This document shows, one piece after another, positions 1 through 9,379 of a DNA stretch of 64,000 nucleotides (positions within the stretch are counted from its first letter, which is position 1; the number at the start of each line of letters is the position of its first letter). The stretch is taken from assembly GCA_027482185.1 (NCBI GenBank), contig JAIXWF010000022.1, positions 806,001-870,000 of the forward strand, given 5' to 3'. The DNA comes from Opitutaceae bacterium (GTDB taxonomy: Bacteria; Verrucomicrobiota; Verrucomicrobiia; Opitutales; Opitutaceae). The notes below the pieces were generated by a model that was not told the origin of the DNA, did not search any database, and worked only from the letters and a program-made list of their open reading frames with translations. The translations under genes and the position numbers were made by a program.

Positions 1-1235
1 AGATGGCGATGGATGCGCTGCGTTGCCCGCCGGGCGACGCCCTCGTCGACAAACTTTCCGGCGGCGAGCGCCGCCGCGTCGCTCTCGCGCGCCTGCTGTT
101 GCAGAAGCCCGCGATTCTCCTGCTCGACGAGCCGACCAACCACCTCGACGCCGAGAGCGTGCATTGGCTCGAGCAGCATCTCGCGCGCTACGAGGGCACC
201 GTCATTGCCGTGACGCACGACCGCTACTTTCTCGACAACGTCGCGCAGTGGATCCTCGAGCTCGACCGCGGCCACGGTATCCCGTGGAAGGGCAACTACT
301 CCTCGTGGCTCGAGCAGAAACAGGCCCGCGCCGCGGTGCAGCAGCGCACCGAGGACAAACGCGCGAAGGCGATGGCGCGCGAGCTGGAGTGGATCCGCTC
401 CGGCGCCAAGGCGCGGCAGGCGAAGGGCCAGGCGCGCATCAACGCGTACGAGAAGATGCTCAAGGAAAACGTCACCGAGAAGGAGCGGGAGTTCGAGATT
501 TTGATCCCGCCGGGTCCGCGGCTCGGCACGCTCGTCGTCGAGGCGCAGAAACTCGCGAAGAGCTACGGCGACCGTGTGCTCTTCGAGAACGTGGATTTCT
601 CCCTGCCGCCCGGCGGCATTGTCGGCGTCATCGGTCCCAACGGCGCCGGCAAGACGACGCTGTTCCGGCTCATGCTCGGGCTCGAACAGCCCGACAGTGG
701 GTCGCTGCGCGTCGGCGACACGGTTAAGTTCGCCCACGTCGACCAGTCGCGCGATTCGTTGCCCGACTCGGCGACCATCTGGGAAGCGATCAGCGGCGGC
801 GAGGAGATCATGCGCCTCCCGGGCCGCGAGGTGAATTCCCGCGCCTACTGCGCGCAGTTCGGTTTCACCGGCGCCGACCAGCAGAAGAAAGTCGGCGTGC
901 TCTCCGGCGGCGAACGCAACCGCGTCCACCTCGCGCGTCTGCTCAAGAGCGGCGCCAATCTCATCTTGCTCGACGAGCCGACCAACGACCTCGACGTGAA
1001 CTCCATCCGCTCCCTCGAGGAAGCGCTGGAAAATTTCGCGGGCTGCGCCGTCGTCGTCTCGCACGACCGCTGGTTCCTCGACCGCGTCGCCACCCACATC
1101 CTCGCCTTCGAGGGCGACAGCACCGTGCAATGGTTCAACGGCAACTACTCCGCGTACCTCGAGGATTACAAGAAGCGGAAGGGCAAGGAAGCCGACCAGC
1201 CGCACCGCATCAAATACCGGAAGTTGTCGCGGTAA
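1..1235 (+). CDS. ettA: Energy-dependent translational throttle protein EttA (ABC-F ATPase), 5'-truncated by window edge
   Basis: C-terminal 410 residues of an ABC-F protein. These bind the ribosomal E site and gate early elongation according to ATP/ADP state. Visible in order: first ABC signature LSGGERRRVALARLL (about residue 18 of the visible part), Walker B LLLDEPTNHLD, the charged helical linker rich in K/R/E (about 95-165), second Walker A GPNGAGKTT (about 210), second signature LSGGERNRVHLARLL (about 300) and Walker B LILLDEPTNDLD (about 322). The linker and the KYRK C-terminus fit EttA rather than Uup. EttA is usually about 555 residues, so roughly the first 145 residues, including the first Walker A, lie upstream of the window. 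The reading frame is open to base 1. The next gene starts about 140 bp downstream on the same strand. Confidence 0.93.
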   Translation, partial: MAMDALRCPPGDALVDKLSGGERRRVALARLLLQKPAILLLDEPTNHLDAESVHWLEQHLARYEGTVIAVTHDRYFLDNVAQWILELDRGHGIPWKGNYSSWLEQKQARAAVQQRTEDKRAKAMARELEWIRSGAKARQAKGQARINAYEKMLKENVTEKEREFEILIPPGPRLGTLVVEAQKLAKSYGDRVLFENVDFSLPPGGIVGVIGPNGAGKTTLFRLMLGLEQPDSGSLRVGDTVKFAHVDQSRDSLPDSATIWEAISGGEEIMRLPGREVNSRAYCAQFGFTGADQQKKVGVLSGGERNRVHLARLLKSGANLILLDEPTNDLDVNSIRSLEEALENFAGCAVVVSHDRWFLDRVATHILAFEGDSTVQWFNGNYSAYLEDYKKRKGKEADQPHRIKYRKLSR

Positions 1236-1375
1236 GCAGGGCAGGGTGGAGCGGGTAGCGTGCAACGGTCAGCTTTCGAAGCGGGCCGTTGCAGTGCCGG
1301 CAAGCGGGTCGGCCGCCCGGGCCGCGCAGATCGCTTTCGACACGCGGCGGAGTTTTTGCCGGTGTGGCGCACGGT

Positions 1376-4300
1376 ATGTTTTCGGCGACACCACGGCTAC
1401 GTCTGCGCGCTCTTCGCCTTGGCGGCGCCTTTTGTTGCGCGGTCGGAATGCTCGCGGCAGCGGAAGGGCCGCCGAATCCGCGCTACACCGGCAGTCTCTT
1501 CGTGCAGGAGTGGACCCCCGAGGAAACCGGCGGAAAGCCGCAGAGTTTTTCGGTGATCCAGCATCCCGCCACGGGCCTCATCTACGCGGGCAACGAGGCC
1601 GGTGTGCTGGAATACGACGGCGCACGTTGGCGGCGGCTACCTTTGCCGGCCGGAGCGCCGGAGGAGGGCGTTGTGGCGCGCGGAATGGATTTCGACGGGG
1701 AGGGGCGGTTGTGGGCGGCGGCGGACAACGACGTGTTGATCTATGCGCCGGACGCGCGCGGTCGGTGGCAACCCGAGTCCCTGCGATCGCGGCTGCCTGC
1801 CACGGAGCCGGCGCTGGGCGTAGTGTGGCAGGTGCTGCGCAATGGCGGTGCGATGTGCGGTGTGATCACGGACGGCGTCATTTGGGTCGACGTGCGAACG
1901 TGGGCTGTCCGACGTTGGCCGTTGGCGGGTACTTCGGCGATCGTCGGGCCCGTCGATGGAGAGACCTGGATTCATCACCGCGGCAAAGCGCTGCTGCGCG
2001 TGCGGGGGGACAAATTGGAACCGGCGCCCGTGCCGACTTTGCCCGAGGGGGTCTGGGTGCATGGCGTGTTGCGCACCGCCGCAGGGGTGCTGCAGGTGGA
2101 GCACAGCGGCGGCGTGCTGGAGTTGCGCGACGGGTCCTGGGTGCCGTTGGCGGCGGAGCTCGGCATCACATTGGCCGGTGCCGAGATTGCCTCGCGGACG
2201 ACGCGGTTGCCGGACGGCAGTCGCATCTTCAACACCCGTTCACGCACCTTGGTTTTTGCCGATGCGGCCGGACGGGTGTTGGGCCGGATCGCGGAGCCGG
2301 CGGGGGTGAATTTCGGCGTGACGCCGCAGACGCTGTGGGATCGCGACGGCGGTCTTTGGCTCGCCAACGCCTCGGGCATCCGGCGGGCGCAGATCGACCG
2401 CGCGGTCGTCCGTCACAGCGCGGGCGAGGGGCTGCGCGGCGGGGTGCGCAAGCTGCGGTTCGCGGGACCGGACTTGCTCGTCGCGTCGGCCCAAGGCCTG
2501 TTCGTGCGCGAGGCGGCCACCGGGAAATTTGAGCTGCAGGCCGGTAGTCCGTCCGACCAGCAGGATCTGTTGCCCAGCCCGGCGGGCGGCTGGCTCATGG
2601 CGGCCGGGCAGCGTTTCGGAGAGTGGCGGGACCGCACGGTGATCCGGGCGCCCGGTGCTCCGGGGGGAGGACTCTCTTTGGCGTCGGACCCGCGGGACGG
2701 GGCGCGCGTTTTTGTCGGTTCGACGAATCAAGTGGTCGTTTACCGCGGGGAGGAGGCCGGCTGGCGGAAGGAGACGGCTTTGGGCGGCATGTCGGGCGGA
2801 ATGTATTATGCGGCCTGCGATGCGGCGGGGGCGCTTTGGGCGACATCGGGATATGGGACTGGCGTTTGGCGCGCGACCGCGAGCGCGGGCGATTGGACCG
2901 CCGCGAAGGTGGAGCGGATGGACGGCGCGGGCGCGGGCGCTCCGGAGGCATCGTGGCGCGTGGCGAGCGTAGGGGGTGAGGCGGCGGTCTTCGGCGCGGC
3001 CGGGGTCTGGCGCACCGCCGCACCGGGTGGCCCGCTCGTGCCGGATCGGCGTTTCGACGGGCTGCCGCGCGGCGCGGCCACACCGATCCGGTGGATCGTG
3101 GCCGGAAGTGCGCCGAATGTAATCTATGTTGCCGGTGCGCTGGCTTGGCGCGACCGGTTTTGGCGCGGCACGCGGGAGCGCGCGGAGTCGCCGTGGACCT
3201 TCGCGGAAATGTCGCTTCCGGAGGCGCGGGTGAATCTGCGCCTGGAGGACATGCGGGAATCGCCCGACGGGCGCACGTTGTGGCTCGGAAGTCCCGAGGC
3301 GGCGTTCTCCGTCGACCTGAGTGCCCCGTCGCCGGAGTTTCGCGCGCCGGAGGCACGCTGGCGCGGGGTAAAAATCCTGGAGGGCGACGAAATCGTCTAC
3401 GCTGGAGCGGCGGAGCGGGCGGTGGTCGAACTGCCGGCCGGCCGGCGGGCGGTCGCGTTGGAATTTTCCGCGCCGGCGTTGCGCGTCCACGTGGGTGGAC
3501 GCACCGGCGTCGAATACCGCACCCGGGCCGGCGGGGTGGATCACGCCTGGACCGCGTGGTCGGCGAGTGCGGCGCGCGAGCTGACGAACCTGCCGCCGGG
3601 CGACGCGAAGGTGGAGGTGCAGGCGCGCAATCACCTCGGGGTCGCGGGCCCGGTGGCGATGATGACGCTCGTGGTGCCGCGGTTTTGGTGGGAAACGTGG
3701 TGGCTGCGGACGTGCGTGGTGCTCGCGGGAATCGCGCTGGTGGCGGCCGGAGTGAGGTGGTGGGTGCGGCGGCAGTTCCGGCTGAAGATTGCGGTGCTGG
3801 AAGCGCAGGCCGCGGTGCAGAACGAGCGGCTGCGTATCGCGCGCGATATGCACGACGATCTCGGCTCCACTCTGGCCGGGTCGTGCATCTCAGCGCCGGG
3901 GAAGGCGGGACCGGAGCGAAACCCGAGGCGACGCTGGCGCGCATCCACGAGGCCACCCGGGATCTGGTGCACCGTACGCGGGACATCGTGTGGGCGGCGA
4001 CGCCGCAGCATGATTCGCTCGAGAGTCTCATCGAGCAACTCGCCGCCCATGCCGAGCGCACGCTCGGGGATCGCGGTGTCGACGTGCGCGCGGAATTGCC
4101 GGCCCTCGTGCCGGAGGAGCCCATCGGGGCGGCCGCCCGGCATGGCTTGTTTTTGGCCTTCAAGGAAGCGGTCAACAACGCCGCGAAATACGCGCAGGCG
4201 CGCACGGCCGTCGTGCGGGTGGAGCTGACCGAGCGGGAGCTTGTGGTCACGCTCAAGGACGATGGGGTGGGTTTTGCGCCCGGTGAGCTGCAGGGCACGG

Positions 4301-4437
4301 GCCACGGACTGGGAAATCTCCGGGCGCGGTTGGCGGCGCTCGGGGGCAGTGCGGACATCGCGAGCGTGGTCGGAAAGGGGACGGCGGTCACGTTGCGGTT
4401 GCCGCGGGGCCGAAGGGGCGAGGAGCCGAAAGCGTAG
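1376..4437 (+). pseudogene. Two-component sensor histidine kinase (beta-propeller / Y_Y_Y / HisKA_3), interrupted by a frameshift
   Basis: An exported sensor kinase split between two reading frames. Frame 1 starts at ATG 1376 (an earlier in-frame ATG at 1289 is less likely, because 1376 is followed directly by a hydrophobic signal-like segment). It encodes a large ligand_gated beta-propeller-type sensor region, a Y_Y_Y domain (about 3400-3680), a transmembrane helix (TWWLRTCVVLAGIALVAAG, about 3690-3760) and the HisKA_3 phospho-acceptor motif RDMHDDLGSTLA. At about 3876-3880 the homology leaves this frame. It continues one frame over as VVHLSAGEG, then the HATPase core (FKEAVNNAAKYAQA N-box, [10 protein letters not shown]1, [12 protein letters not shown]2), ending at 4437. 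Adding one C in GGCC-GGG would restore LARVVHLS. It is followed at once by a NarL-type response regulator, its expected partner. Either a genuine recent pseudogene or a single-base sequencing or assembly error; the sequence cannot decide which. Confidence 0.85.
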
Positions 4438-4507
4438 AGGGGAGAACCGGCACCGCGCCGATCTTTTCCTTGGCGAGGTCGGTGCTTCCCGCAACGGTTT
4501 GGGCCGC

Positions 4508-5146
4508 GTGATTTCCGTCGCCATCATCGAAGACGACAGCCACTTCCGGAAGATTGCGGCGGACTTGCTGCGGGCGTCGGGCCGATGCGAGGTTGTCGGC
4601 GACTACGCGAGCGCGGAGGCGGCGCTGGCGGGAATGCCGCAGGCTTGGCCGCAGGTGCTGCTGTGCGACATCAATCTGCCGGGCGAATCGGGGATTGCGG
4701 CCATGAAAAAACTGCGGGCGCTGCGCCCGGAACTGATCGGCGTAATTCTCACGGTGTTCGATGACAGCGACAAACTCTTCGCTTCGTTGCAGGCCGGGGC
4801 GGTGGGCTACCTCCTGAAGAGCGAGTCCGGTGCCGCGATGGTGGAGGCGGTCGTGGAGGCGGCGGCCGGCGGTTCGCCGATGTCGCGCGCCATCGCGCGG
4901 AAGGTCGTGCGGCACTTTGCCGACGCGGGCGCGGCGCCCGCGGCCGTCGCTCCGCCGGTGGCGGCAGGGCTCACCTCGCGGGAGACCGAGGTCTTGCAGC
5001 GATTGGCGCAGGGCGCGCGTTACAAGGAGATCGCGGACCAGCTCGCGATCAGCATCGAGACGGTGAAAAACCATCTCCGGAAGATCTACGAGAAACTGCA
5101 GGTCTCGTCGCGCACCGAGGCGACGGCGAAGTTTTTGCGCGGCTGA
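4508..5146 (+). CDS. NarL/FixJ-family response regulator
   Basis: A 212-residue DNA-binding response regulator with an N-terminal receiver and a C-terminal LuxR-type HTH. The receiver shows the acidic pair (IIEDDSHF), the phospho-acceptor Asp in [12 protein letters not shown], the switch Thr in ILTVFDDS and the Lys in YLLKSES. The HTH reads [15 protein letters not shown]...[19 protein letters not shown], which is canonical. GTG at 4508 is chosen because the receiver strand [10 protein letters not shown] begins there; the open frame upstream is an alternative frame of the kinase gene. It lies 70 bp downstream of the frameshifted kinase and is presumably its cognate output. If the kinase is truly broken, this regulator would depend on another donor. 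Confidence 0.92.
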   Translation: MISVAIIEDDSHFRKIAADLLRASGRCEVVGDYASAEAALAGMPQAWPQVLLCDINLPGESGIAAMKKLRALRPELIGVILTVFDDSDKLFASLQAGAVGYLLKSESGAAMVEAVVEAAAGGSPMSRAIARKVVRHFADAGAAPAAVAPPVAAGLTSRETEVLQRLAQGARYKEIADQLAISIETVKNHLRKIYEKLQVSSRTEATAKFLRG

Positions 5147-5271
5147 CGAAGCCCAGCCGCGGCAGCGGGTGGGGCCTGACCCGTTTGGGTCATGGTATTC
5201 CGGAAGGCTGATTTGGTAGTTTTGGGGCACGGGTTTTTCCCGGGGAACAAACTCTCCCCCGCACCTCTATC

Positions 5272-5985
5272 ATGATCTCCTTTTTTCGTTTTGCCGCCTT
5301 GTTCGGTGGTCTGATCGCGAGCCTCGCTCCGATCCAAGCCCAAACCTTGATCACGTTGACGCCGGCGAGCGTCATCGGCGGTTCGCCGATTTTTTTCCAA
5401 TCCGCCTACAACTCCGGTTCCAGCGTTTACCAGGCGGGGAACATCTTCAACCAGCAATCCGGCGCGGTGAATATGTCCACCCAGGCGGGCAACGCGTGGT
5501 TTCCCGACGATACTTACGGCCTGGGCAATCGCTTCGTCACGATCGATCTCGGCGCCAGTTACGTGCTTTCGAACGTCCAGATCTTCAACAGCAACCAGGC
5601 CGACCGGGCAACCGGAAGCTTCAGCCTCAGTGCGGGCAACTCCATCACCGCCGCCCCGACCACGTCCGGCTTTTCCCAGGGCCAGATGGTCAGTTCGCCC
5701 ACCACGCTGCTCGCGGCGACGGCGCTGACCAACAGCACATCCAATCCGGTGACGGGCCAGACGTTCCCGATCTCGGATAATACCGCTTACCGCTACCTGA
5801 CGCTTAGGCTGATCGACTTTCCCTCGTCGGGCGGCTTTGTGAACGCGGGACTGGCTGAAGTGAGATTCTACAGTGCCATCCCCGAGCCCTCGACGTATGC
5901 CGCGATCTTCGGCGCGGCCGCGCTGGGCTTCGCGGTGTGGCGGCGGCGAAAGGCGGCCGGCGCGGCGGGGATCGAGCGCACGTGA
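5272..5985 (+). CDS. PEP-CTERM sorting-domain exported protein
   Basis: A 237-residue secreted protein. It has an N-terminal signal peptide (MISFFRFAALFGGLIASLAPIQAQ). The middle is Ser/Thr/Asn-rich and resembles a discoidin (F5/8 type C)-like beta sandwich (GLGNRFVTIDLGASYVLSNV, then VQIFNSNQ). The C-terminus is a classic PEP-CTERM signal: PEPSTYA, a hydrophobic helix, then WRRRKAA. Such proteins are cleaved and anchored by an exosortase (EpsH/Xrt); no exosortase is in this window. The discoidin-like fold suggests carbohydrate or surface binding, but the substrate is unknown. It stands alone, 125 bp after the response regulator. Confidence 0.88.
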   Translation: MISFFRFAALFGGLIASLAPIQAQTLITLTPASVIGGSPIFFQSAYNSGSSVYQAGNIFNQQSGAVNMSTQAGNAWFPDDTYGLGNRFVTIDLGASYVLSNVQIFNSNQADRATGSFSLSAGNSITAAPTTSGFSQGQMVSSPTTLLAATALTNSTSNPVTGQTFPISDNTAYRYLTLRLIDFPSSGGFVNAGLAEVRFYSAIPEPSTYAAIFGAAALGFAVWRRRKAAGAAGIERT

Positions 5986-6065
5986 CGAACGGGCGGGGCG
6001 GACGGAGAGCGACACGAGGCGACTTGCGGCGGGAATAGCTTTGGGCACGGTGGGCTCTCACGCCC

Positions 6066-6671
6066 ATGAAACGTTCCGCTTGGTCAACCTTCATCCCCGC
6101 GCTGCTTCTCGCGTTCTCTCCCATGTCCTCCGCTGCCGAATCCAAACTCGCTTCCCTCGTCGTCGGCGGCGGCTGCTTCTGGTGCACGGAAGCGGCCTAC
6201 GAGATTCTGCCCGGGGTGGTGGACGTCGTCAGCGGCTACGCCGGCGGCCACGTTGCCAACCCGACCTATCAGCAGATCGGCACCAAAAAAACCGGCCATG
6301 CCGAGGTCATCAAAATCGACTACGACCCGGCGGTGATCTCGCTCGAGAAGCTGCTCGATTACTTCTGGCACGTGCACAACCCGACGCAGGTCGGCGGGCA
6401 GGGGAACGACATCGGGCCGCAGTACCGGTCCATCATTCTTTACGCGAACGCGGAGCAGAAGGCCGCGGCGGAAAAATCGAAGGCCAAGGCGGCGGCGGAA
6501 TTCCGCGATCCGATCACGACGGAGATCGTGCCCCTGGAGAAGTTCTGGGTGGCCGAGGCCTATCACCAGGATTACTTCCGCCTCAATCCCAACGCCGGTT
6601 ACTGCGCCTATGTGATCGCCCCCAAGGTCAAGAAGCTCAAAGGCCGGATCGAAGAGGAAAAGAAAAAGTGA
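6066..6671 (+). CDS. msrA: Peptide-methionine (S)-S-oxide reductase MsrA, exported form
   Basis: Reduces the S-epimer of methionine sulfoxide in proteins. The catalytic motif GGCFWC is in VVGGGCFWCTEAAYE at about residue 37, followed by the family blocks VVSGYAGG, NPTYQQIGTKKTGHAE and QYRSIIL. The 201 residues include an N-terminal signal peptide (MKRSAWSTFIPALLLAFSPMSSAAES), so it probably acts in the periplasm. The C-terminus is Lys-rich (LKGRIEEEKKK) and lacks the resolving-Cys tail (GYxCHG) of E. coli MsrA. A Cys in NAGYCAYV might serve as resolving Cys. No MsrB domain is fused or adjacent. Confidence 0.93.
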   Translation: MKRSAWSTFIPALLLAFSPMSSAAESKLASLVVGGGCFWCTEAAYEILPGVVDVVSGYAGGHVANPTYQQIGTKKTGHAEVIKIDYDPAVISLEKLLDYFWHVHNPTQVGGQGNDIGPQYRSIILYANAEQKAAAEKSKAKAAAEFRDPITTEIVPLEKFWVAEAYHQDYFRLNPNAGYCAYVIAPKVKKLKGRIEEEKKK

Positions 6672-6724
6672 ACCCGCGGCCGCGCCGCGCGGTTCCCTCC
6701 GGTCCGCTCAGCCGCGATCACGGG

Positions 6725-6840
6725 GTTGAGCGTTGAACGTTGAAGGTCGAGCGATCGATCCGTCGCGGCGCGCCAGCCGTCGGCGCAGCCCTCAACCTGC
6801 GGAACCGAGCGGTTCTGCTCTCAACTCTCAACTCTCAACC
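6725..6840. repeat. Dispersed palindromic repeat, family A, copy 1
   Basis: About 116 bp bounded by imperfect inverted ends: GTTGAGCGTTGAACGTTGAA on the left and CTCAACTCTCAACTCTCAAC on the right. Internal blocks GCGATCGATCCG and CCGAGCGGTTCTGCTCTCAAC also occur in copy 2 (60481-60602), which lies in the opposite orientation. It has no coding capacity of its own. Confidence 0.8.
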
Positions 6841-6866
6841 AAGCGCTCCCAACTGCATGAGTCCGC

Positions 6867-7061
6867 TCAGCGTTCGCCGAGTCGGACCGTGCGCAACTCG
6901 CCGACCAAGTCGGCGGGATTGAAATTGCGGAGCAACGGCTCCAGCGGCGGCGCGCGGAAGATGGGACGGTTCCAAAGGACGTCCTCGCGCGCCACGTACC
7001 GCACCTGGGCCGAAGGCTCGGCCGCGGGCGGAACTTGGAAGTGAGGAATCGACGGGTGCAT
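6867..7061 (-). CDS. Small hypothetical protein (uncertain)
   Basis: A possible 64-residue protein in an otherwise empty intergenic region. Its composition is protein-like (VAREDVLWNRPIFRAPP, NPADLVGELRTVRLGER) rather than the Arg/Pro-only shadow typical of high-GC DNA. There is no recognisable family, signal peptide or transmembrane segment, and no purine-rich ribosome binding site precedes the ATG. It may be a real small gene, or the tail of a degraded one; homologues would be needed to decide. Confidence 0.35.
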   Translation of the reverse strand: MHPSIPHFQVPPAAEPSAQVRYVAREDVLWNRPIFRAPPLEPLLRNFNPADLVGELRTVRLGER

Positions 7062-7140
7062 GGGAGCGGTGGGGTGTTGGGGGACCGTGATTCGGCCGGA
7101 AGGTGCCGGACGAAATGGCGGCGGGGTGGTTTTTTTCGCG

Positions 7141-7341
7141 TCAGCGCCGGGACGTGCGCCGCCCGACGAGCGCTTCGCTGTAGGGCACGTCGCCCAGCAA
7201 TTGATGCGGCGTCGCCACCAGCACGCGGCGACGGGCCGGGGCGCGGCGCCGCTCGGCCGTGGCGGCGGGACTCCGCACGCAGTCGGCGTACGGAAAGGCG
7301 GACTGGAAAAGGAGGCGCAGCAGGTGGTCAGACGGATTCAT
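7141..7341 (-). CDS. Small hypothetical protein (uncertain)
   Basis: A possible 66-residue basic protein (LLRLLFQSAFPYADCVRSP..., ending VGRRTSRR) upstream of the 6867-7061 frame on the same strand, 79 bp apart. No family is recognised and no ribosome binding site is evident. It may equally be a chance open frame. Kept because the surrounding 900 bp is otherwise unexplained. Confidence 0.3.
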   Translation of the reverse strand: MNPSDHLLRLLFQSAFPYADCVRSPAATAERRRAPARRRVLVATPHQLLGDVPYSEALVGRRTSRR

Positions 7342-7584
7342 GGGCGGTGGGGGGCGTGTGTGTCATCGGCACCGGGCCCGGGCGGTTGAGCGAAATTGCG
7401 CCCTTGCCGAGCGCCGAACCGCTCCCCAACGTGCTCCGGCTTGCTTCTACCCCGCGCAACGTCTCCCCGCCGTCATGCCCTGATTCGCGAACCGGGGCTT
7501 CGCTTTGCCCGGGCGGTGCGGCGCCGGAACCCCTTTCCCCTCTGTTCCTTCAGTCTCACAACCTCACGTTGATACCCTCCTCCT

Positions 7585-9177
7585 ATGACGAGTAACGCAG
7601 ATACCTCAAACGAAGCGATCGTCCCCAACGCCAAGCGGCTGTTGTGGGCCGGCTTCATGGCCATTCTTGCCGCCGGTGTGGGCTTTGCCCTCCGCGGCGG
7701 AATCTTCGGATCCTGGGCGTCCGAGTACAAATTCAGCGCGACCCAGCTCGGCTCGATCGGCGGCGCCGGTTTCTCCGGCTTCTGCTTCGGCATCATCATC
7801 GGCGGCGTGCTGGTCGACAAATTCGGCTACGGCAAACTCGTCGCCCTTGCCCTCCTCGGCCACGTCGTCTCGGCCTTCGTGACCTTCGGCGCCAGCACGC
7901 CGGAGAACGCCTACGGCTTCCTCTTCTGGGGCATGTTCATCTTCGCCTACGCCAACGGCACGCTCGAGGCGGTCGCGAATCCCCTCGTCGCCACGATCTT
8001 CCCCAAGGCGCGGACCCACTATCTCAATATCCTCCACGCCTCCTGGCCGCTCGGCATGGTCGTCGGCGCCGTCGCTTCCTACGTCCTCGGCACCGTCATG
8101 GGCCTCGGCTGGAAGGGCCAGCTCGCGTTCTACCTCGTCCCGACCGCCGTCTACGCGATCATGTTCATGGGCCAGAGCTTTCCGAAATCGGAAGCGGCCG
8201 CCAAGGGCGCCAGCTTCGCGGAAATGTTCAAGGACGTCGGCATGCTCGGCGCGCTCGTGGCCTGCGCCCTCATCATGGTGTTCCTCGGCAACACGCTCCC
8301 GCTCTTCGGCATCTCGGGCGGCGCGGCCGAAACCATCGGCTACGTCGTCGGCGGCGTCCTCGTGGTGGCGGTCGGTGTGCTGACCAAGTTTTCCATCGGT
8401 TCGGTGATCCTGTTCATCCTCTTCATTGCGCACGCGATGGTCGGCGCGGTCGAACTCGGCACCGACGGCTGGATCGAATCCATCACCGGCAACCTCTTCA
8501 CCGCCGAGCAGGGCAAGATCCTCTTCATCTGGACCTCGGCCATCATGTTCGGCCTGCGCTTCTGCGCCCACTTCATCGAGACGAAGCTCGGCCTTTCCCC
8601 GGTCGGCCTGCTGCTCGTTTCCGCGCTGCTTGCCGTCGTCGGCCTGCGCCTCGCGGCCGGCATGGAATCCTTCGCCATCGCGCTGATCGCCCTCGGCATC
8701 TACGCGCTCGGCAAAACGTTCTTCTGGCCGACCATGCTCGCCGTCGTCGGCGACCGTTTCCCGCGCTCCGGCGCCGTCGCCATGTCCATTATGGGCGGCA
8801 TCGGCATGCTCTCCGCCGGTCTGCTCGGCGGCCCCGGCCTCGGCTACGCCAAGGACCGCTTCACCTCCGAAAATCTGAAGGCCACGGCCCCGGCCGTGTA
8901 CGAGGCCAACAAGGCCGCCACGCCTTCGAAGTTCCTCTTCCTTGAGCCGGTGACCGCGGTCGACGGCGGCAAGCTCGAGGAAGCCAAGAAGGCGGGCGAC
9001 AAGCGCACGCCGGAGCAGAAGGCGATCGTCGCCGCCAATCAGGCGGGCGACCGCGCCACGCTGAAGGCCGACTCGTTCATCCCGCTGGCCATGGCCGCGA
9101 TCTACCTCGGCCTCATGCTCTACTTCAAGAGCATCGGCGGCTATCGCCCCCTGAAGCTCGAAGAGCAGAAGGCCTGA
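7585..9177 (+). CDS. MFS family transporter
   Basis: A 530-residue integral membrane protein with about 12 hydrophobic segments and an MFS-like first repeat. The segment between TM2 and TM3 reads [20 protein letters not shown], matching the MFS G-x-x-x-D-R/K-x-G-R/K-K motif. The substrate is not predictable from sequence; homologues are commonly annotated as sugar/nucleoside-type MFS. Unusual is a long hydrophilic insertion of ~75 residues ([12 protein letters not shown]... to ATLKADSF) before the final membrane helix, which makes it longer than the usual 400-450 residues. It is monocistronic and followed by a strong terminator at 9218. Confidence 0.88.
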   Translation: MTSNADTSNEAIVPNAKRLLWAGFMAILAAGVGFALRGGIFGSWASEYKFSATQLGSIGGAGFSGFCFGIIIGGVLVDKFGYGKLVALALLGHVVSAFVTFGASTPENAYGFLFWGMFIFAYANGTLEAVANPLVATIFPKARTHYLNILHASWPLGMVVGAVASYVLGTVMGLGWKGQLAFYLVPTAVYAIMFMGQSFPKSEAAAKGASFAEMFKDVGMLGALVACALIMVFLGNTLPLFGISGGAAETIGYVVGGVLVVAVGVLTKFSIGSVILFILFIAHAMVGAVELGTDGWIESITGNLFTAEQGKILFIWTSAIMFGLRFCAHFIETKLGLSPVGLLLVSALLAVVGLRLAAGMESFAIALIALGIYALGKTFFWPTMLAVVGDRFPRSGAVAMSIMGGIGMLSAGLLGGPGLGYAKDRFTSENLKATAPAVYEANKAATPSKFLFLEPVTAVDGGKLEEAKKAGDKRTPEQKAIVAANQAGDRATLKADSFIPLAMAAIYLGLMLYFKSIGGYRPLKLEEQKA

Positions 9178-9216
9178 GCCGGTCAGGTCGGCACCGTTCC
9201 GGTGCCCGCACTTTCA

Positions 9217-9244
9217 AGCCGCACCTTCGGGTGCGGCTTTTTTT
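9217..9244 (+). terminator. Rho-independent terminator of the MFS gene
   Basis: A perfect 8-bp GC stem (GCCGCACC at 9218-9225, GGTGCGGC at 9230-9237) with a UUCG tetraloop, then seven T residues (9238-9244). It lies 40 bp after the MFS stop. Confidence 0.93.
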
Positions 9245-9268
9245 GCGCGCGCGTGGCCGGAAGCGCGC

Positions 9269-9350
9269 AAAAAAAAGGTCCGGCGGCGAAGGGGCGATGA
9301 CCTGCGCGGCGGAAGCCGCCGGGATCACGCGTTCCTTCGCCGCCGGAACC
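9269..9350 (-). terminator. Rho-independent terminator of the hsp20 gene, minus strand
   Basis: Arms GGTCCGGCGGCGAAGG (9277-9292) and CCTTCGCCGCCGGAACC (9334-9350) pair almost perfectly. On the minus strand they are followed by eight T (A run at 9269-9276). The loop contains a second short GC hairpin. It lies 30 bp beyond the hsp20 stop, back to back with the MFS terminator. Confidence 0.88.
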
Positions 9351-9379
9351 TGAAAGGAACCGGAGGGCGGGGCGGCCGC

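Larger units (their letters stand above)
6672..7584. other. Long intergenic region between msrA and the MFS gene
   Basis: A 913-bp stretch with no convincing conserved gene. It holds one copy of a ~120-bp palindromic dispersed repeat (6725-6840). Two short minus-strand frames (6867-7061 and 7141-7341) are listed separately with low confidence. The final ~240 bp forms the leader of the MFS transporter gene. No terminator with a T-tract is evident after msrA. Confidence 0.6.

Noticed and set aside
2595-4391. Minus-strand frame of ~600 codons opposite the sensor kinase
   Set aside because: Arg/Pro/Ser/Ala-rich shadow; the plus strand has the recognisable kinase motifs.
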